Position numbers and translations under genes: made by a program
The notes under the pieces: model-generated
Database searches by the model: none
Told to the model about the DNA's origin: nothing
What the model saw: only the letters and a program-made list of their open reading frames with translations
Source of the DNA: Hymenobacter edaphi
GTDB taxonomy: Bacteria > Bacteroidota > Bacteroidia > Cytophagales > Hymenobacteraceae
Direction: 5' to 3'
Assembly: GCF_003258365.1 (NCBI RefSeq)
Contig: NZ_QHKM01000001.1
Span: forward strand, 1,488,001-1,552,000
Length of the DNA: 64,000 bases
In this document: positions 32,559-44,803 of the stretch, in pieces
How positions within the stretch are numbered: position 1 is the stretch's first letter
Layout of the letters: each line of letters begins with the position of its first letter

Positions 32559-35039
32559 TTACTTGGTTTGTTCGATGGCGCGCACCACCTCGTCGATGGC
32601 CTGCCGGGCCGGGGCCGCAACGGGACTGGCGGCCATCTGGGTGCGCAGGTTCTGCAGCATGGTCAGGATTTGGGGGCCAATGAACGGCTTGTACTCGATG
32701 CCCATCTGCTGAAACGGAGCCAGCCCCGCCCGAAACGCGGCCTCATCGGGCGCGCGGACGAGCAACTGGGCCAGGCTGGGCAGCATATTCAGGCGGGCCA
32801 GGGGCGCGGCGGCCTGCACCTGCGCCAGCACGAAGGGCAACCGGGCTACTTCGCCGGCTTGGGCGTACACGGCCACCAGGGCCGCGCTCAGGGGCGCGCG
32901 GTGGTCGGCCTGCAGCACCGCGGCCCGGCGCACGGCCTGCGGCAAATCCACGGCGGCCAGGGCCTGCAGAGCGGCCCCCTGCACGGTGTAGGAGCGGTGG
33001 TCGAGGGCTTTGGCGAACAGGCGGGCGTCGCGTTTCTCGCCCAGTTTCCCGAGCACCTTCAGCGCCTCGGCCTGCACCTGCGGGCTGGGGTCGTGGGCGG
33101 CGAGGCGGCGCACGGTGGGCAGCACCGTGGCGCGTAGGGCGGGCTGCTTTACCAGGTCCAGGTTTTCCAGCACCGTCCAGCGCAGGGCGTAATACTTGTC
33201 GCTGAGCGCGGCCAGCAGGGTTTGGCGGGCCGCCGCGTCTTCGGGGTGCGCCGCGCAGGCCAGGATGGCTTCGAGGCGGTCGAGGTAGCGCGGGGCGTGC
33301 CGGTACTGGTAGACAAAGGCGCTGAGCGGCTTGTTGTCGGTTTTCTGCCAGACGAGCACGTTCTCGGCATCGACGTTCACCAAATCGGCCCGCACCGGGG
33401 CTGGCAGCTGAAAGGTCTGCGTGGCCTCGCGCAGCCGCAGCCGGTGCCGCTGCGGGGCGCCCGGGCCGGCGTACACGTCTACGTCCAGCGGCAGCTCGTA
33501 GGGCGTGCCGCCCTGGGTCTGGCGCAGGGTCACCGGTTGGGTTTTGGTAGCCGCGTCCCAGGGGCCGTAGTCGACGCTGACGACGGGGTGGCCGGGGCGG
33601 TAGTACCACTGCTGGAAGAAGTTGGTCAGGTCGCGGCCGGAGGCGTCTTCCAGGGCCAGGCGCAGCTGTTCGGCTTCGCCGGTGCCCAGGGCCTGCCGGG
33701 TCAGGTAGAGGTTGAGGCCGCGGAAGAACACGTCCTCGCCCAGCTCGTGGCGCAGCAGCTGCAGAATGCGCCCGCCCTTCTGGTAGGTCACGGCGTCGAA
33801 TACGTCCTCCTGGTCGGCGTACTGGCGGCGCACCAGCGGCTTGGTGAAGTTGGCAGGGTTGGCCAGGTAGGTGCGCAGGGAGCGGTAGGCCTGGCGGCCG
33901 GCGGCGTCGGGGCCCAGCTTGTGCTCGGCCCAGAGCACTTCGCTGAAGTTGGCGAATGACTCGTTCACCGTCAGCTGGCCCCAACTCTCGCAGGTCACGT
34001 AGTCGCCGAACCACTGGTGAAACAGCTCGTGGGCAATTTCGCGCTCCACCAGCGCGTATTCCCAGTCGAGCAGCTCGCGGGCCGAGCCCTGGGCATGCTC
34101 CCCGAATAGCGAGGCACTGGTATTTTCCATGGCCCCCGACACGTAGTCGCGCACCACCACCTGGGCGTACTTGGCCCAGGGAAATTCCACGCCGAGCTTC
34201 TGCGAGAAAAACTCCAGCATCTCGGGCGTGCGGCCAAAAATGGCCTGAGTCTGGGCGGCGTACTGCGGCTCCAGGTAATAGCTGATTTCCTTGCCGCGCC
34301 ACTGCTCCCGCCGGATGCGGAAGTCGCCCACGGCCAGCATGAACAGGTAGGGCGCGTGGGGCTGCGCCTGCTGCCACTGGTCGGTGCGGGTACCGTCGCC
34401 GTTGGTTTTCTGACCGACCAGCAGACCGTTGCTCAGCGTCACGTAGCGAGCCGGCACCGTCAGGCTGATGTCGGCGGTGGTTTTCTGGTTGGGCCTATCG
34501 ATGGTCGGAAACCACACCGAGGAAGCCTCCGTCTCGCCCTGGGTCCAGATCTGCCGGGGCTTGCCGGCCACCGCGCTGTCGGGGTTGATGAAGTACAGCC
34601 CCTTGGCGTCGCGGATGGCGGCGCTGCCCTTGGCGCCCAGCTCGTCGGGCCGGGCCACGTAGTCGAGAAAGACGGTGTACGCCTCCCCGGGCTTATACGC
34701 CCTATCCAGCCCGATGCGCAGCTGCCGGCCGTTGTAGTGGTACTTGAGCGGCTGCTGGCCCGCACCCTGCACCAAAGCCACGGCCTTGATATCCATGCCC
34801 TTGGCGTCGAGCAGCAGCGAGTCGGTGGCGTAGGCGTGCGGCCGGAGCGTCACCCACTCCTGCCCGTAGGCGTAGCGCCGGGCGTAGTCGAAGCGCAGGG
34901 CCAGGCGGGTGTGCACCAGGTCGTTGAGGCGCGGCGGGCTGTCGTGGATGGGCAGGGCCGGCGGGGCGGCCGAGGATTGAGCCAGCACCACGGCAGGCCC
35001 TAGCAGAGCGGTGAGCTGACAGAGCAGGAATAGGCGCAC
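32559..35039 (-). CDS. M1-family zinc aminopeptidase
   Basis: An 826-residue exported aminopeptidase (GTG start, signal peptide to about residue 20). The substrate motif GAMEN is followed by the zinc site HELFH (His337, Glu338, His341) and Glu360 in NESFANF, 18 residues later, the standard M1 arrangement. The catalytic Tyr is probably in VTYQKGG. The C-terminal part has HEAT-like helical repeats (RRLAAHDPSPQVQAEALKVLGKLG). It removes N-terminal residues from peptides in the periplasm or outside the cell. Single gene. Confidence 0.95.
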   Translation of the reverse strand: MRLFLLCQLTALLGPAVVLAQSSAAPPALPIHDSPPRLNDLVHTRLALRFDYARRYAYGQEWVTLRPHAYATDSLLLDAKGMDIKAVALVQGAGQQPLKYHYNGRQLRIGLDRAYKPGEAYTVFLDYVARPDELGAKGSAAIRDAKGLYFINPDSAVAGKPRQIWTQGETEASSVWFPTIDRPNQKTTADISLTVPARYVTLSNGLLVGQKTNGDGTRTDQWQQAQPHAPYLFMLAVGDFRIRREQWRGKEISYYLEPQYAAQTQAIFGRTPEMLEFFSQKLGVEFPWAKYAQVVVRDYVSGAMENTSASLFGEHAQGSARELLDWEYALVEREIAHELFHQWFGDYVTCESWGQLTVNESFANFSEVLWAEHKLGPDAAGRQAYRSLRTYLANPANFTKPLVRRQYADQEDVFDAVTYQKGGRILQLLRHELGEDVFFRGLNLYLTRQALGTGEAEQLRLALEDASGRDLTNFFQQWYYRPGHPVVSVDYGPWDAATKTQPVTLRQTQGGTPYELPLDVDVYAGPGAPQRHRLRLREATQTFQLPAPVRADLVNVDAENVLVWQKTDNKPLSAFVYQYRHAPRYLDRLEAILACAAHPEDAAARQTLLAALSDKYYALRWTVLENLDLVKQPALRATVLPTVRRLAAHDPSPQVQAEALKVLGKLGEKRDARLFAKALDHRSYTVQGAALQALAAVDLPQAVRRAAVLQADHRAPLSAALVAVYAQAGEVARLPFVLAQVQAAAPLARLNMLPSLAQLLVRAPDEAAFRAGLAPFQQMGIEYKPFIGPQILTMLQNLRTQMAASPVAAPARQAIDEVVRAIEQTK

Positions 35040-35246
35040 TGGCGAAACAAATGAATGACCGAAGCGGCACTCGCAGCCGCCTTTCGGGACGCAAGATGCA
35101 GCCGTTTCAGTAGCCGTTGCCCAAAGCCCCGGCGCTATTTATTGCCTGAAAAGCTTACGCCGCCACGCATTCGAAATCATGTTCAATCCCCGCACTTGTA
35201 CTCCGCGGCGGTTGATAACGGTGTCGATGCGCACCTTAATTACCAG

Positions 35247-35540
35247 CTAGCCCGAGCGGTACAGTTTTTCGCCCACGTAATCAATGGGGCGAAACAGCAG
35301 CGTGTCATTGGCAGTGACGACTTGCAGCCAGCAGTAGTCGTAGGTGTCATCGACGGCCACCGTTCGGGTAAGCTGACCAGGCCATAAGGAGTCAAATGCA
35401 AAGACTTGACCCATCAAGTTTGCCTGCATGCGGACGAACGTTTCCGGGGAATCGTTTTTGAAGCGCACGTAAACCGGCCGCCGCGCACAAGACCCCAAAG
35501 CAAGGCCCCCAAACACCGAGAGGACAACAAGTGGCTTCAT
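35247..35540 (-). CDS. small lipoprotein
   Basis: A 97-residue protein whose signal peptide ends LALGSC, with Cys18 as the lipidation site. The rest is a short beta-rich domain (VYVRFKNDSPETFVRMQ, YDYCWLQVVTANDTLLFRPI). No family was recognised. It ends 207 nt upstream of the aminopeptidase start and begins 22 nt after the glucosidase stop, so it may share the glucosidase transcript. Confidence 0.65.
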   Translation of the reverse strand: MKPLVVLSVFGGLALGSCARRPVYVRFKNDSPETFVRMQANLMGQVFAFDSLWPGQLTRTVAVDDTYDYCWLQVVTANDTLLFRPIDYVGEKLYRSG

Positions 35541-35561
35541 CCTCTCGAAGGTAACAGCTCG

Positions 35562-38246
35562 CTACCGCCGCACGCTCTCCTGCTGCGGCTGAGGCCGCTC
35601 GATGGCCCCGCCGATGGGCGCCAGCGGCTGCAGCAGGCGCATCACCAGGCCCGTCCAGCCGGTTTGGTGGCTGGCGCCGAGGCCGTGGCCGTCGTCGCCG
35701 TGGAAGTACTCGTGGAAGAGCAGGTAGTCCTTGAAGTGCGGGTCGCGCTGCAACAGCTCGTAGTGGCCGAAGGCGGGGCGGCGGCCCCGCTCGTCGCGGC
35801 GGAAGATGCTGGTCAGGCGCGCGGCCAGGGCATTGGCCACGCCATTCAGGTTCAGGTACTGGCCCGAGCCGGTGGGGTATTCCACCGTCAGCGAGTCGCC
35901 GTAGTAGAAGTGGAAGCGCTGCAACGACTCGATGATGAGGTAGTTGATGGGAAACCACACCGGCCCGCGCCAGTTCGAGTTGCCGCCGAACAGGTCGGAG
36001 CTGGACTCGCCCGGCTCGTAGCGCACCTCGAAGTCGGCTTCGGGCGTGTTGTACACGTAGGGGTGCTCCTCGTGGTGCTTCGACAGCGCCCGGATGCCGT
36101 GGTCGGAGAGGAATTCGGCTTCGTCGAGCATGCGGGTGAGCAGCTTTTCCAGGCGCTGCCGGCGCAGCAGGCTCAGCAGGTGCCGCTCGCCCTTGCCCGG
36201 CTCCTGCCAGCGCGACACCAGCGCCGAGAGCTGCGGGCGGTTGTCGAGCAGCCAGCGCAGGCGACGGGTGAAATCGGGCATGGCCTCCAGCATTTCCTCG
36301 TCGAGCACCTCCACCGCGAACAGCGGAATCAGCCCCACGATGCTGCGCACTTTCAGCTTGATGCGCTCATCGTCGGGCAGGTGCAGCACGTCGTAGAAGA
36401 AGCCGTCGTCCTCGTCCCAGAGGTTGAACGACCCGTCGCCGGCGCGCGTCATGGCCTCGGCGATGTAGAGGAAGTGCTCGAAGAACTTGGCGGCCACGTC
36501 CTGGTACACCGGGTTGGTTTTGGCCAGCTCCAGCGCGATGCGCATCAGATTCAAGGCGTACATGGCCATCCAGCTGGTGCCGTCGGCCTGCTCGATGTAG
36601 CCGCCGGTGGGCAGCGGGGCCGAGCGGTCGAACACGCCGATGTTGTCCAGGCCCAGGAAGCCGCCCTCGAAGATGTTGTGGTTGTTGCGGTCCTTGCGGT
36701 TCACCCACCAGGTGAAGTTCAGCATCAGCTTGTGGAACACCGACTCCAGAAACACGGTGTCGCCGTGGCCGTTGTGGAGCTTTTTGTCCATCTGGTACAC
36801 GCGCCAGGTGGCCCAGGCGTGTACGGGCGGGTTCACGTCGGAGAAATTCCACTCGTAGGCCGGCAGCTGCCCGTTCGGGTGCATGTACCAGTCGCGGGTG
36901 AGCAGGCGCAGCTGGTTTTTGGCAAATTCCGAGTCCATCACGGCCAGCGGCACGCAGTGGAAGGCCAAATCCCAGGCCGCGTACCACGGATACTCCCACT
37001 TGTCCGGCATCGAAATGATGTCGGCGTTGTGCAGGTGAGGCCAGTTGCTGTTGCGGCCCTGGCGGCGGCCGGTGGGCGGCGGGGTGAAGCTGCCCGGGTC
37101 GCCCTGCAGCCACTGCGTCACGTCGTAGTAGTAGAACTGCTTGCTCCACATCATGCCGGCCAGGGCCTGGCGGTGAATGTTGCGCGCGTCCTGGTCGGGC
37201 AGCTGCTCCTGCAGGCAGTCGAAAAACTCGTCGGCCTCGGTGTGGCGCTGGGCAAACAGCTGGTCGAAATCGGCGAAGGGCTGGGCCAGCTCGGCCCGGC
37301 TCAGGCGCAGGCGCAGCTGCTGCGAGGCGCCGGCGGCCAGCTTGAGCTGGTAGTGGGCGGCGGCCTTGGTGCCGCGGCGGGCGGGGTTCACGGCCCGGCG
37401 GCGCCCCTGCACCACGTAGTCGTTGATGCCGTCCTTGAAGTACTCGTCGGGGCCGGCTTCCAGCTCGTAGAGCACGGTGCCGTTGGTGTCGTTGTCGCAG
37501 AACAGCAGCTCCCCGGCCTGCTCGCAGTAGAAGTGGTAGCGGCCCAGGTCGCGGTGCTCGGCCCGGATTTCGCCCGGGCCGGCGGCGCGCAGCTCGGGGC
37601 GGTAGCTGTCGTAGCCCCAGCTCCAGGTGTTGCGAAACCAGAGCTGCGGCAGCACGTCGAGGCGGGCCGTTTTGGGGCCGCGGTTGTGCACCGTCACGGT
37701 GATGAGCAGGTCGTCGGGGCCGGCCTTGGCGTATTCCAGGAACACGTCGAAGTAGCGGCCCTGGTTGAAGATGCCGGTGTCGAGCAGCTCATACTCCGGC
37801 TCCTGCCGCGAGCGGCGGGCGTTTTCCAGCAGCAGCTGCCGGTACGGAAACGCCCGCTGCGGGTACTTGTAGAGCATCTTCATGTAGGAGTGCGTGGGGG
37901 TGCTATCGAGGTAGTAATAGCACTCCTTCACGTCCTCGCCGTGGTTGCCCTGTCCGTTGGTGAGACCAAACAGGCGCTCCTTCAGGAAGGGGTCCTGCCC
38001 GTTCCAGAGGCCCAGCCCGAAGCACAGCAGCTGTTGGTCGTCGCTGATGCCGCCGAGGCCTTCTTCGCCCCAGCGGTAGGCGTAGCTGCGGGCCATGTTG
38101 TGCGACACGAAGTCCCAGGCGTTGCCGTGGGCGGAGTAATCCTCGCGCACGGTGCCCCACTGGCGCTCCGTCAGGTAGGGCCCGAATTTCAGCCAGGCGG
38201 CTTCCCCCGTCTTGGAAGCGGCTAAGCGTAGTTGTTCCTGCGTCAT
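35562..38246 (-). CDS. GH63-family glucosidase (MGH1-like)
   Basis: An 894-residue cytoplasmic enzyme of the clan GH-G (alpha/alpha)6 barrel. Features include [10 protein letters not shown] and [34 protein letters not shown] with the likely acid Asp, [16 protein letters not shown], and a C-terminal [21 protein letters not shown] in which GxxWRGPxW is typical of bacterial GH63 enzymes. It removes glucose or mannosylglycerate-type units from glycosides; the exact substrate cannot be read. There is no signal peptide. A CAAACGTTTG palindrome lies 207 nt upstream. Confidence 0.9.
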   Translation of the reverse strand: MTQEQLRLAASKTGEAAWLKFGPYLTERQWGTVREDYSAHGNAWDFVSHNMARSYAYRWGEEGLGGISDDQQLLCFGLGLWNGQDPFLKERLFGLTNGQGNHGEDVKECYYYLDSTPTHSYMKMLYKYPQRAFPYRQLLLENARRSRQEPEYELLDTGIFNQGRYFDVFLEYAKAGPDDLLITVTVHNRGPKTARLDVLPQLWFRNTWSWGYDSYRPELRAAGPGEIRAEHRDLGRYHFYCEQAGELLFCDNDTNGTVLYELEAGPDEYFKDGINDYVVQGRRRAVNPARRGTKAAAHYQLKLAAGASQQLRLRLSRAELAQPFADFDQLFAQRHTEADEFFDCLQEQLPDQDARNIHRQALAGMMWSKQFYYYDVTQWLQGDPGSFTPPPTGRRQGRNSNWPHLHNADIISMPDKWEYPWYAAWDLAFHCVPLAVMDSEFAKNQLRLLTRDWYMHPNGQLPAYEWNFSDVNPPVHAWATWRVYQMDKKLHNGHGDTVFLESVFHKLMLNFTWWVNRKDRNNHNIFEGGFLGLDNIGVFDRSAPLPTGGYIEQADGTSWMAMYALNLMRIALELAKTNPVYQDVAAKFFEHFLYIAEAMTRAGDGSFNLWDEDDGFFYDVLHLPDDERIKLKVRSIVGLIPLFAVEVLDEEMLEAMPDFTRRLRWLLDNRPQLSALVSRWQEPGKGERHLLSLLRRQRLEKLLTRMLDEAEFLSDHGIRALSKHHEEHPYVYNTPEADFEVRYEPGESSSDLFGGNSNWRGPVWFPINYLIIESLQRFHFYYGDSLTVEYPTGSGQYLNLNGVANALAARLTSIFRRDERGRRPAFGHYELLQRDPHFKDYLLFHEYFHGDDGHGLGASHQTGWTGLVMRLLQPLAPIGGAIERPQPQQESVRR

Positions 38247-38725
38247 GAACTGTATGGCGAAGCCCGGGCCGGGGCCGGGGCTTGAGCGTAAAGGTTGAGA
38301 GAGGGCGCAAGGGCAGCCGAGAGGTTGGAAGGCGCGTGCTCATATCCAATAGTCGTTTGGTCCCTGGCGCGAGTTGGTTTTCGGGCTTCTACGTAAGCTA
38401 CCCCGCCGATAGTTAGGTGGCTAAGTAGTTTGGACTCAGCCGTATCGGAGCGCAAACGTTTGTTGCCCGCTCAATTGTGCAGCTTCTGCGGGTCGCTAAA
38501 ACCGGGCCAGCTGCCCGGTATGCCCGACCGCCTTCGGAGCCAACCGCCTTAGCGGCAGCGCCTAAGCCCGCCGGTACGGGCAGGGGCGCCAGCCGGCCGC
38601 GGGCCCGCAAAGGACCAGCCGGCTTCGCAGTAGGCGCCGTCTAAAATAAGTGTTTTACTATTTATCTGAGTTGGAACTATATAGGAACGGAATATGCTTG
38701 TGGCTCCGAACATTTCCCCCACCCT
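38247..38725. other. divergent intergenic region, no gene seen
   Basis: 479 bases between the glucosidase (minus) and a small gene (plus). The right part (38640-38700) is AT-rich and probably holds the promoter of the small gene. A 10-bp palindrome at 38453-38462 is listed separately. Confidence 0.45.
38453..38462. promoter_or_regulatory. possible LacI-family operator
   Basis: The palindrome CAAACGTTTG with a central CG has the form of LacI/GalR-family operators. Its place upstream of a glucosidase gene is suggestive, but a 10-bp palindrome can occur by chance and no LacI-type regulator is encoded here. Confidence 0.25.
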
Positions 38726-38968
38726 ATGCTTGATAACTACCTCGTCGCCACCGGCTTTTACCAGATTTCCTGGCCCGATGGTCCCGACGCCAAACCGGGC
38801 ATCACCTTCGTGCGTCCCGGCGCCCGCGAATCCCTGCGGGTGTTCTTGTGCGCCGCCGCCCCGGAAATGGAAGTCTACACCGGCGAGTTGCAGAACGGCC
38901 GCCTCGTGTACCGCGGCCCCGCCGAAGTAGTGGAGCAGCTGCGCAACCTGGCCGAACGGCAGAACTAA
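38726..38968 (+). CDS. small hypothetical protein
   Basis: An 80-residue soluble protein: MLDNYLVATGFYQISWPDG, a Pro/Arg-rich middle, and a C-terminal helix VVEQLRNLAER. No motif was recognised. It is supported by normal codon use, an AT-rich upstream region and a strong terminator directly downstream. Confidence 0.6.
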   Translation: MLDNYLVATGFYQISWPDGPDAKPGITFVRPGARESLRVFLCAAAPEMEVYTGELQNGRLVYRGPAEVVEQLRNLAERQN

Positions 38969-38987
38969 CGGCCCGCCCGATTCAACC

Positions 38988-39024
38988 AAAAAGCCCGCGT
39001 GCAAGCTGCACGCGGGCTTTTTTT
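38988..39024 (+). terminator. intrinsic terminator
   Basis: A perfect stem of at least 15 bp (38989-39003 with 39007-39021) and a 3-base loop followed by a T run, 20 nt after the stop at 38968. Confidence 0.9.
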
Positions 39025-39062
39025 ATGCGCCGAAAATCATGCAGGCCTTAAAACCCGGAACG

Positions 39063-39150
39063 TCATGCTGAGCTTGCCGAAGCATCTCTACCGCTTCGTT
39101 GAACGAGCCCGGACGAAGCGGCAGAGATGCTTCGCGGAGCTCAGCATGAC
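39063..39150. repeat. 88-bp inverted repeat (REP-like)
   Basis: The outer arms begin TCATGCTGAGCT and end AGCTCAGCATGA. The match continues inward with few mismatches (CGAAGCATCTCT / AGAGATGCTTCG, CCGCTTCGT / ACGAAGCGG). Palindromes of this kind recur between genes in Hymenobacter genomes. It lies between a small plus gene and the FdhF-like gene. Confidence 0.85.
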
Positions 39151-39176
39151 CAAAACCTCTAATCCCAAATACGTTC

Positions 39177-41744
<2,568 letters not shown>

Positions 41745-41883
41745 GGTGGGAGCCTCACCCCCCGGCCCCTCTCCAGGGGGAGCGGGGAGCCTGACGACTG
41801 CGGGAGGCTTTTATTTCGGTGGATGGGAATGGATTACGAAATGGCCGGCTACCGTCGGTGACGACGGGTCACCTGTCACCTCT

Positions 41884-42225
41884 TCAGTGACGGCAGCCGA
41901 GGTCTTTCTCGACCAGTATACGCAGCTCCTGCCCGTCCGTCATATCAACGGTACCCGCGAGGCTGATTTCGGCCGGTTCCAGCCAGGCCTGGGCCAGCGC
42001 GGCGGGCACCAGCACGGATAAGGAACCGGGCGTGTAGGCCACGCGCAAGGCCTGCGCGGCGGCGGTAGAATCGTCGTCGGTGAGCTGCAGGGCGTAGGTG
42101 AGCTGACCATCGGGGCCGGGCGCCAGCGGCACCGCGGCGGCCACCCGGCCAGCCCGGGCAAACTGCGCCACCTCCTCCTCGGAAAGGCGCAGGCGCAGGG
42201 TGTTGTCTTCGATGCGGAGTTTCAC
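41884..42225 (-). CDS. DUF7009-like conserved protein
   Basis: A 113-residue protein from GTG (42225), starting with the typical KLRIEDNTLRLRLSEEEVAQF. It has beta-rich halves (TYALQLTDDD, SLSVLVPAALAQAWLE) and ends LRILVEKDLGCRH. This pattern is that of a Bacteroidota protein family often found next to formate dehydrogenase-like genes and FdhD. The function is unknown. It lies between the FdhF-like gene and FdhD on the same strand, with repeats in the gaps. Confidence 0.75.
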   Translation of the reverse strand: MKLRIEDNTLRLRLSEEEVAQFARAGRVAAAVPLAPGPDGQLTYALQLTDDDSTAAAQALRVAYTPGSLSVLVPAALAQAWLEPAEISLAGTVDMTDGQELRILVEKDLGCRH

Positions 42226-42259
42226 GGAGCTACGGGTGGGCGATGATGCGCAGTGGCGT

Positions 42260-42352
42260 GTAGCGCGGGCCTTAGCCCGCGTCAGCGCGCACGATTGTCG
42301 TTGAACGATTGGGAAGTATTATCTGCCGGACGCGGGCTAAAGCCCGCGCTAC
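42260..42352. repeat. 93-bp inverted repeat with self-palindromic arms (REPIN-like)
   Basis: Arms at 42260-42283 and 42329-42352 pair with each other with one mismatch, and each is itself nearly palindromic (GCGGGC-TTAGCCCGC). The form is like a REPIN, two REP sequences facing each other. It fills the gap between DUF7009 and FdhD. Confidence 0.85.
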
Positions 42353-42356
42353 CGTC

Positions 42357-43220
42357 CTACGTAATCCGCCACGGGTGCGTGTAGATATTGTACCGCTGCT
42401 GGCGCACGAAGCCCAGCAAGGTCATGCCGAAATCCTGGGCGGCCTGCACGGCCAGGGAGCTGGGGGCGCCCACAGCGGCCAGCACGCCGATACCGGCCAC
42501 GGCGGCCTTCTGCACCAGCTCGAAGGAAGCCCGGCCGCTCACCAGCAGCACGTGCCGGTGCAGGGGCAGCTGCCCGGCCAGCAGGGCCGCGCCGATGAGC
42601 TTGTCGAGGGCATTGTGGCGGCCTACGTCTTCGCGCAGCAGCAGCAATTCGCCCTCGGGCGAAAACAGCGCCGCCGCGTGCAGCCCGCCGGTTTGCTCGA
42701 ACACGGCCTGGGCCTCGCGCTGCCGCTCGGGCAGCTGGTGAATCACCGGGGCCGCAATCAGCGGGCCGTCGGCGGGCAGCACCGGGCAGGCGGCCGCGTG
42801 CACGGCTTCGATGCTGGTTTTGCCGCACACGCCGCAGCTGCTGCTGGTGTAGAAGTGCCGCTCCAGGCGCGGCAGGTCCAGGGGCAGGCCGGCGGCCAGT
42901 TCGGCGCGCACCACGTTGCCCTGCTCCTCGGGCTTCTGCACGTCGGGGCAGGGCCGCACGCCCAGCAGCTCCTCGCGGCGCCGGATCAGGCCCTCGGTGA
43001 GCAAGAAGCCGGCGGCCAGCTCTTCGTCGTGGCCGGGGGTGCGCATGGTCACGGCCAGGGTGCGGTGCTCCCGCTGCCCGCTCGGGCCGTAGCCCAGGCG
43101 GATTTCCAGCGGCTCTTCGGCGGCCAGCACGTCGTCGGCCGGAGTGCGGGCCTCCCCTTGCACGCGCTGCACGCGGGCGTATTCGTAGCTGGTGGGCGGC
43201 AGAAAAACGGGAGCAGGCAT
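42357..43220 (-). CDS. fdhD: FdhD sulfur carrier for formate dehydrogenase
   Basis: A 287-residue protein that passes sulfur from a desulfurase to the molybdenum cofactor before insertion into formate dehydrogenase-type enzymes. The catalytic CxxC motif is SSSCGVCGK (Cys129, Cys132). DVGRHNALDKLIG and LLVSGRASFELVQKAA are family motifs, as is the N-terminal EEPLEIRLGYG. The ATG at 43220 is chosen; the 14 extra codons upstream only translate the AGGTGAC tandem repeat. It serves the FdhF/YdeP enzyme of the same minus-strand cluster. Confidence 0.95.
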   Translation of the reverse strand: MPAPVFLPPTSYEYARVQRVQGEARTPADDVLAAEEPLEIRLGYGPSGQREHRTLAVTMRTPGHDEELAAGFLLTEGLIRRREELLGVRPCPDVQKPEEQGNVVRAELAAGLPLDLPRLERHFYTSSSCGVCGKTSIEAVHAAACPVLPADGPLIAAPVIHQLPERQREAQAVFEQTGGLHAAALFSPEGELLLLREDVGRHNALDKLIGAALLAGQLPLHRHVLLVSGRASFELVQKAAVAGIGVLAAVGAPSSLAVQAAQDFGMTLLGFVRQQRYNIYTHPWRIT

Positions 43221-43257
43221 GGTGAGGTGACAGGTGACAGGTGACAGGTGACAGGTA
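43221..43257. repeat. 7-bp tandem repeat (AGGTGAC, four copies)
   Basis: Four copies of AGGTGAC (43225-43252) plus a partial one, directly before the fdhD ATG on the sense strand (read there as GTCACCT). A looser version (GTTACCTGTTACGTGTCACC) precedes the ATG of the gene at 43505. Confidence 0.85.
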
Positions 43258-43504
43258 GGCAACGGCAGCCTGCTGATTGGGGTTTGGCGGCGCCTGCCGG
43301 GTTATTCGGCAGCTCAGGCCCGGGGGCGAATCGGCGCAGCAACTGGTCGGCGGCACCTTCTGCCAACCTGCGGCGGCGGGCATATGTTATCCGCCGCGCC
43401 AACCTTTCCCCGCGTCCGGCAGTTCAGCACGTACGCCGGCCCGTACATTTCCGCCCTTCCACCGAGCCTGTCACGAGTTACCTGTTACGTGTCACCCCAC
43501 CACC

Positions 43505-44596
43505 ATGCTTACGCCCGATGAACGCCACCGCTACCGCCGCCACCTCCAGCTGCCCGAAATCGGCGAGGCGGGCCAGCTGAAGCTGCGCGCGGCCCGGGTG
43601 CTGGTGGTGGGTGCAGGCGGCCTGGGCTGCCCGGTGCTGCAGTACCTGGCCGCTGCCGGCGTGGGCACCCTCGGCCTGGCCGATGCCGACCAGGTGGAGC
43701 TCAGCAACCTGCAGCGCCAGATTCTCTACGGCCCCGCCGACCTCGGCCAGCCCAAAGCCGCCACCGCCGCCCGCGAGGTGCAGCGCCTCAACCCATTGGT
43801 GCGCTGCGAGGTACACGCCGTGCGCGTGAGCCTGGCCAATGTGCTGGAGCTAGTGGCCGCCTACGACCTCGTGGTCGACGCCTCCGACAACTTCCCGACC
43901 CGCTACCTGCTCAACGACACCTGCGTGCTGCTCGGCAAACCGTTGGTGTCGGGCGCCATCTACAAGTTCGAGGGCCAGGTATCGGTGTTCAACTACCGCG
44001 GCGGGCCCACGTACCGCTGCCTGTTTCCCGAGCCGCCGGGTGCCGCCGAGGCGCCCAACTGCGACGCCACCGGCGTGCTGGGCGTGCTGCCCGGCCTCAT
44101 CGGCACGGTGCAGGCCTCCGAGGCGCTGAAGGTGGTGCTCGATTTGGGCGAAGTGCTCAGCGGCCGCCTATGGGTGCTCGACGCGCTGACCATGCAGACG
44201 CGCACCCTGCGCTTTGCCCGTCACCCCGAGCGCAGCCTGATAACGACCGACACCGCCAACCCCGCCGACTACCACGACCCCGGCTGCGCCGCCCCGCCCA
44301 CCAACGGCATCACCGCTGCCGAGCTGCGGGCGTGGCTGCACTCCCCCACCCCGCCCTTCCTGCTCGACGTGCGCGAACCGGCCGAATTCGAGGCGCAGCA
44401 CCTGCCCGGCGCCCGGCTGCTGCCGCTGGGCCAGCTGGCCGCCGGCGTGGCCGCCCTGCCCCGCGAGCAGCCGGTGGTGGTGTACTGCCGTTCCGGCGCC
44501 CGCAGCCGCCGCGCCATTCAGCAGTTGCAGACGGAGTTTGGCTTCCGCAACCTGCAGAACCTGGAAGGCGGCCTCCTGGCCTGGACGGAGGCCTGA
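43505..44596 (+). CDS. moeB: MoeB/ThiF-type adenylyltransferase with rhodanese domain
   Basis: A 363-residue E1-like enzyme that adenylates the C-terminal Gly of sulfur carriers such as MoaD so that a thiocarboxylate can form. The adenylation domain (1-245) has VLVVGAGGLGCPVLQYLAAAG for ATP, RQILYGPADLGQPKA, and DASDNFPTRYLLND. The rhodanese domain (about 265-363) has the active-site loop CRSGARS. The paired zinc cysteines common in MoeB are not all present: only one Cys occurs before LFPEPP and no CxxC follows. A role in molybdopterin (with MoaD at 48588) or thiamin synthesis is possible; context favours molybdopterin. Confidence 0.88.
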   Translation: MLTPDERHRYRRHLQLPEIGEAGQLKLRAARVLVVGAGGLGCPVLQYLAAAGVGTLGLADADQVELSNLQRQILYGPADLGQPKAATAAREVQRLNPLVRCEVHAVRVSLANVLELVAAYDLVVDASDNFPTRYLLNDTCVLLGKPLVSGAIYKFEGQVSVFNYRGGPTYRCLFPEPPGAAEAPNCDATGVLGVLPGLIGTVQASEALKVVLDLGEVLSGRLWVLDALTMQTRTLRFARHPERSLITTDTANPADYHDPGCAAPPTNGITAAELRAWLHSPTPPFLLDVREPAEFEAQHLPGARLLPLGQLAAGVAALPREQPVVVYCRSGARSRRAIQQLQTEFGFRNLQNLEGGLLAWTEA

Positions 44597-44803
44597 GCCC
44601 GTAGCAGCTGGGTAGCGGCCGGTGTCGGTTTAGCCGCGCAGCGGCGGAATCCGTGCCGGAAATAAAGCAGGTTTTCAGCCTGCGTAAAGGCCCTGCTCGT
44701 ATGCCAGGGCTGTTTGTGCTCAGCCGCAGGCCGAAACCCGGCCTTATGTTGGGCCCTGGTTGCGCCGCTTTCCGTTGCCAAACCAGCGCCAGTTCACTGC
44801 CTT

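Noticed and set aside
35406-38225. A 939-codon open frame on the plus strand opposite the GH63 gene
   Set aside because: The minus strand encodes a full GH63 enzyme with family motifs. The plus frame is Val/Gln/His-rich and repetitive without a fold.
43221-43262. Extended fdhD start at 43262
   Set aside because: The 14 extra codons (MPTCHLSPVTCHLT) only translate the 7-bp tandem repeat; the ATG at 43220 fits the family.
44597-44803. A Moco riboswitch before the molybdate transporter
   Set aside because: The region has some pairing but none of the conserved Moco motif elements could be recognised by eye.
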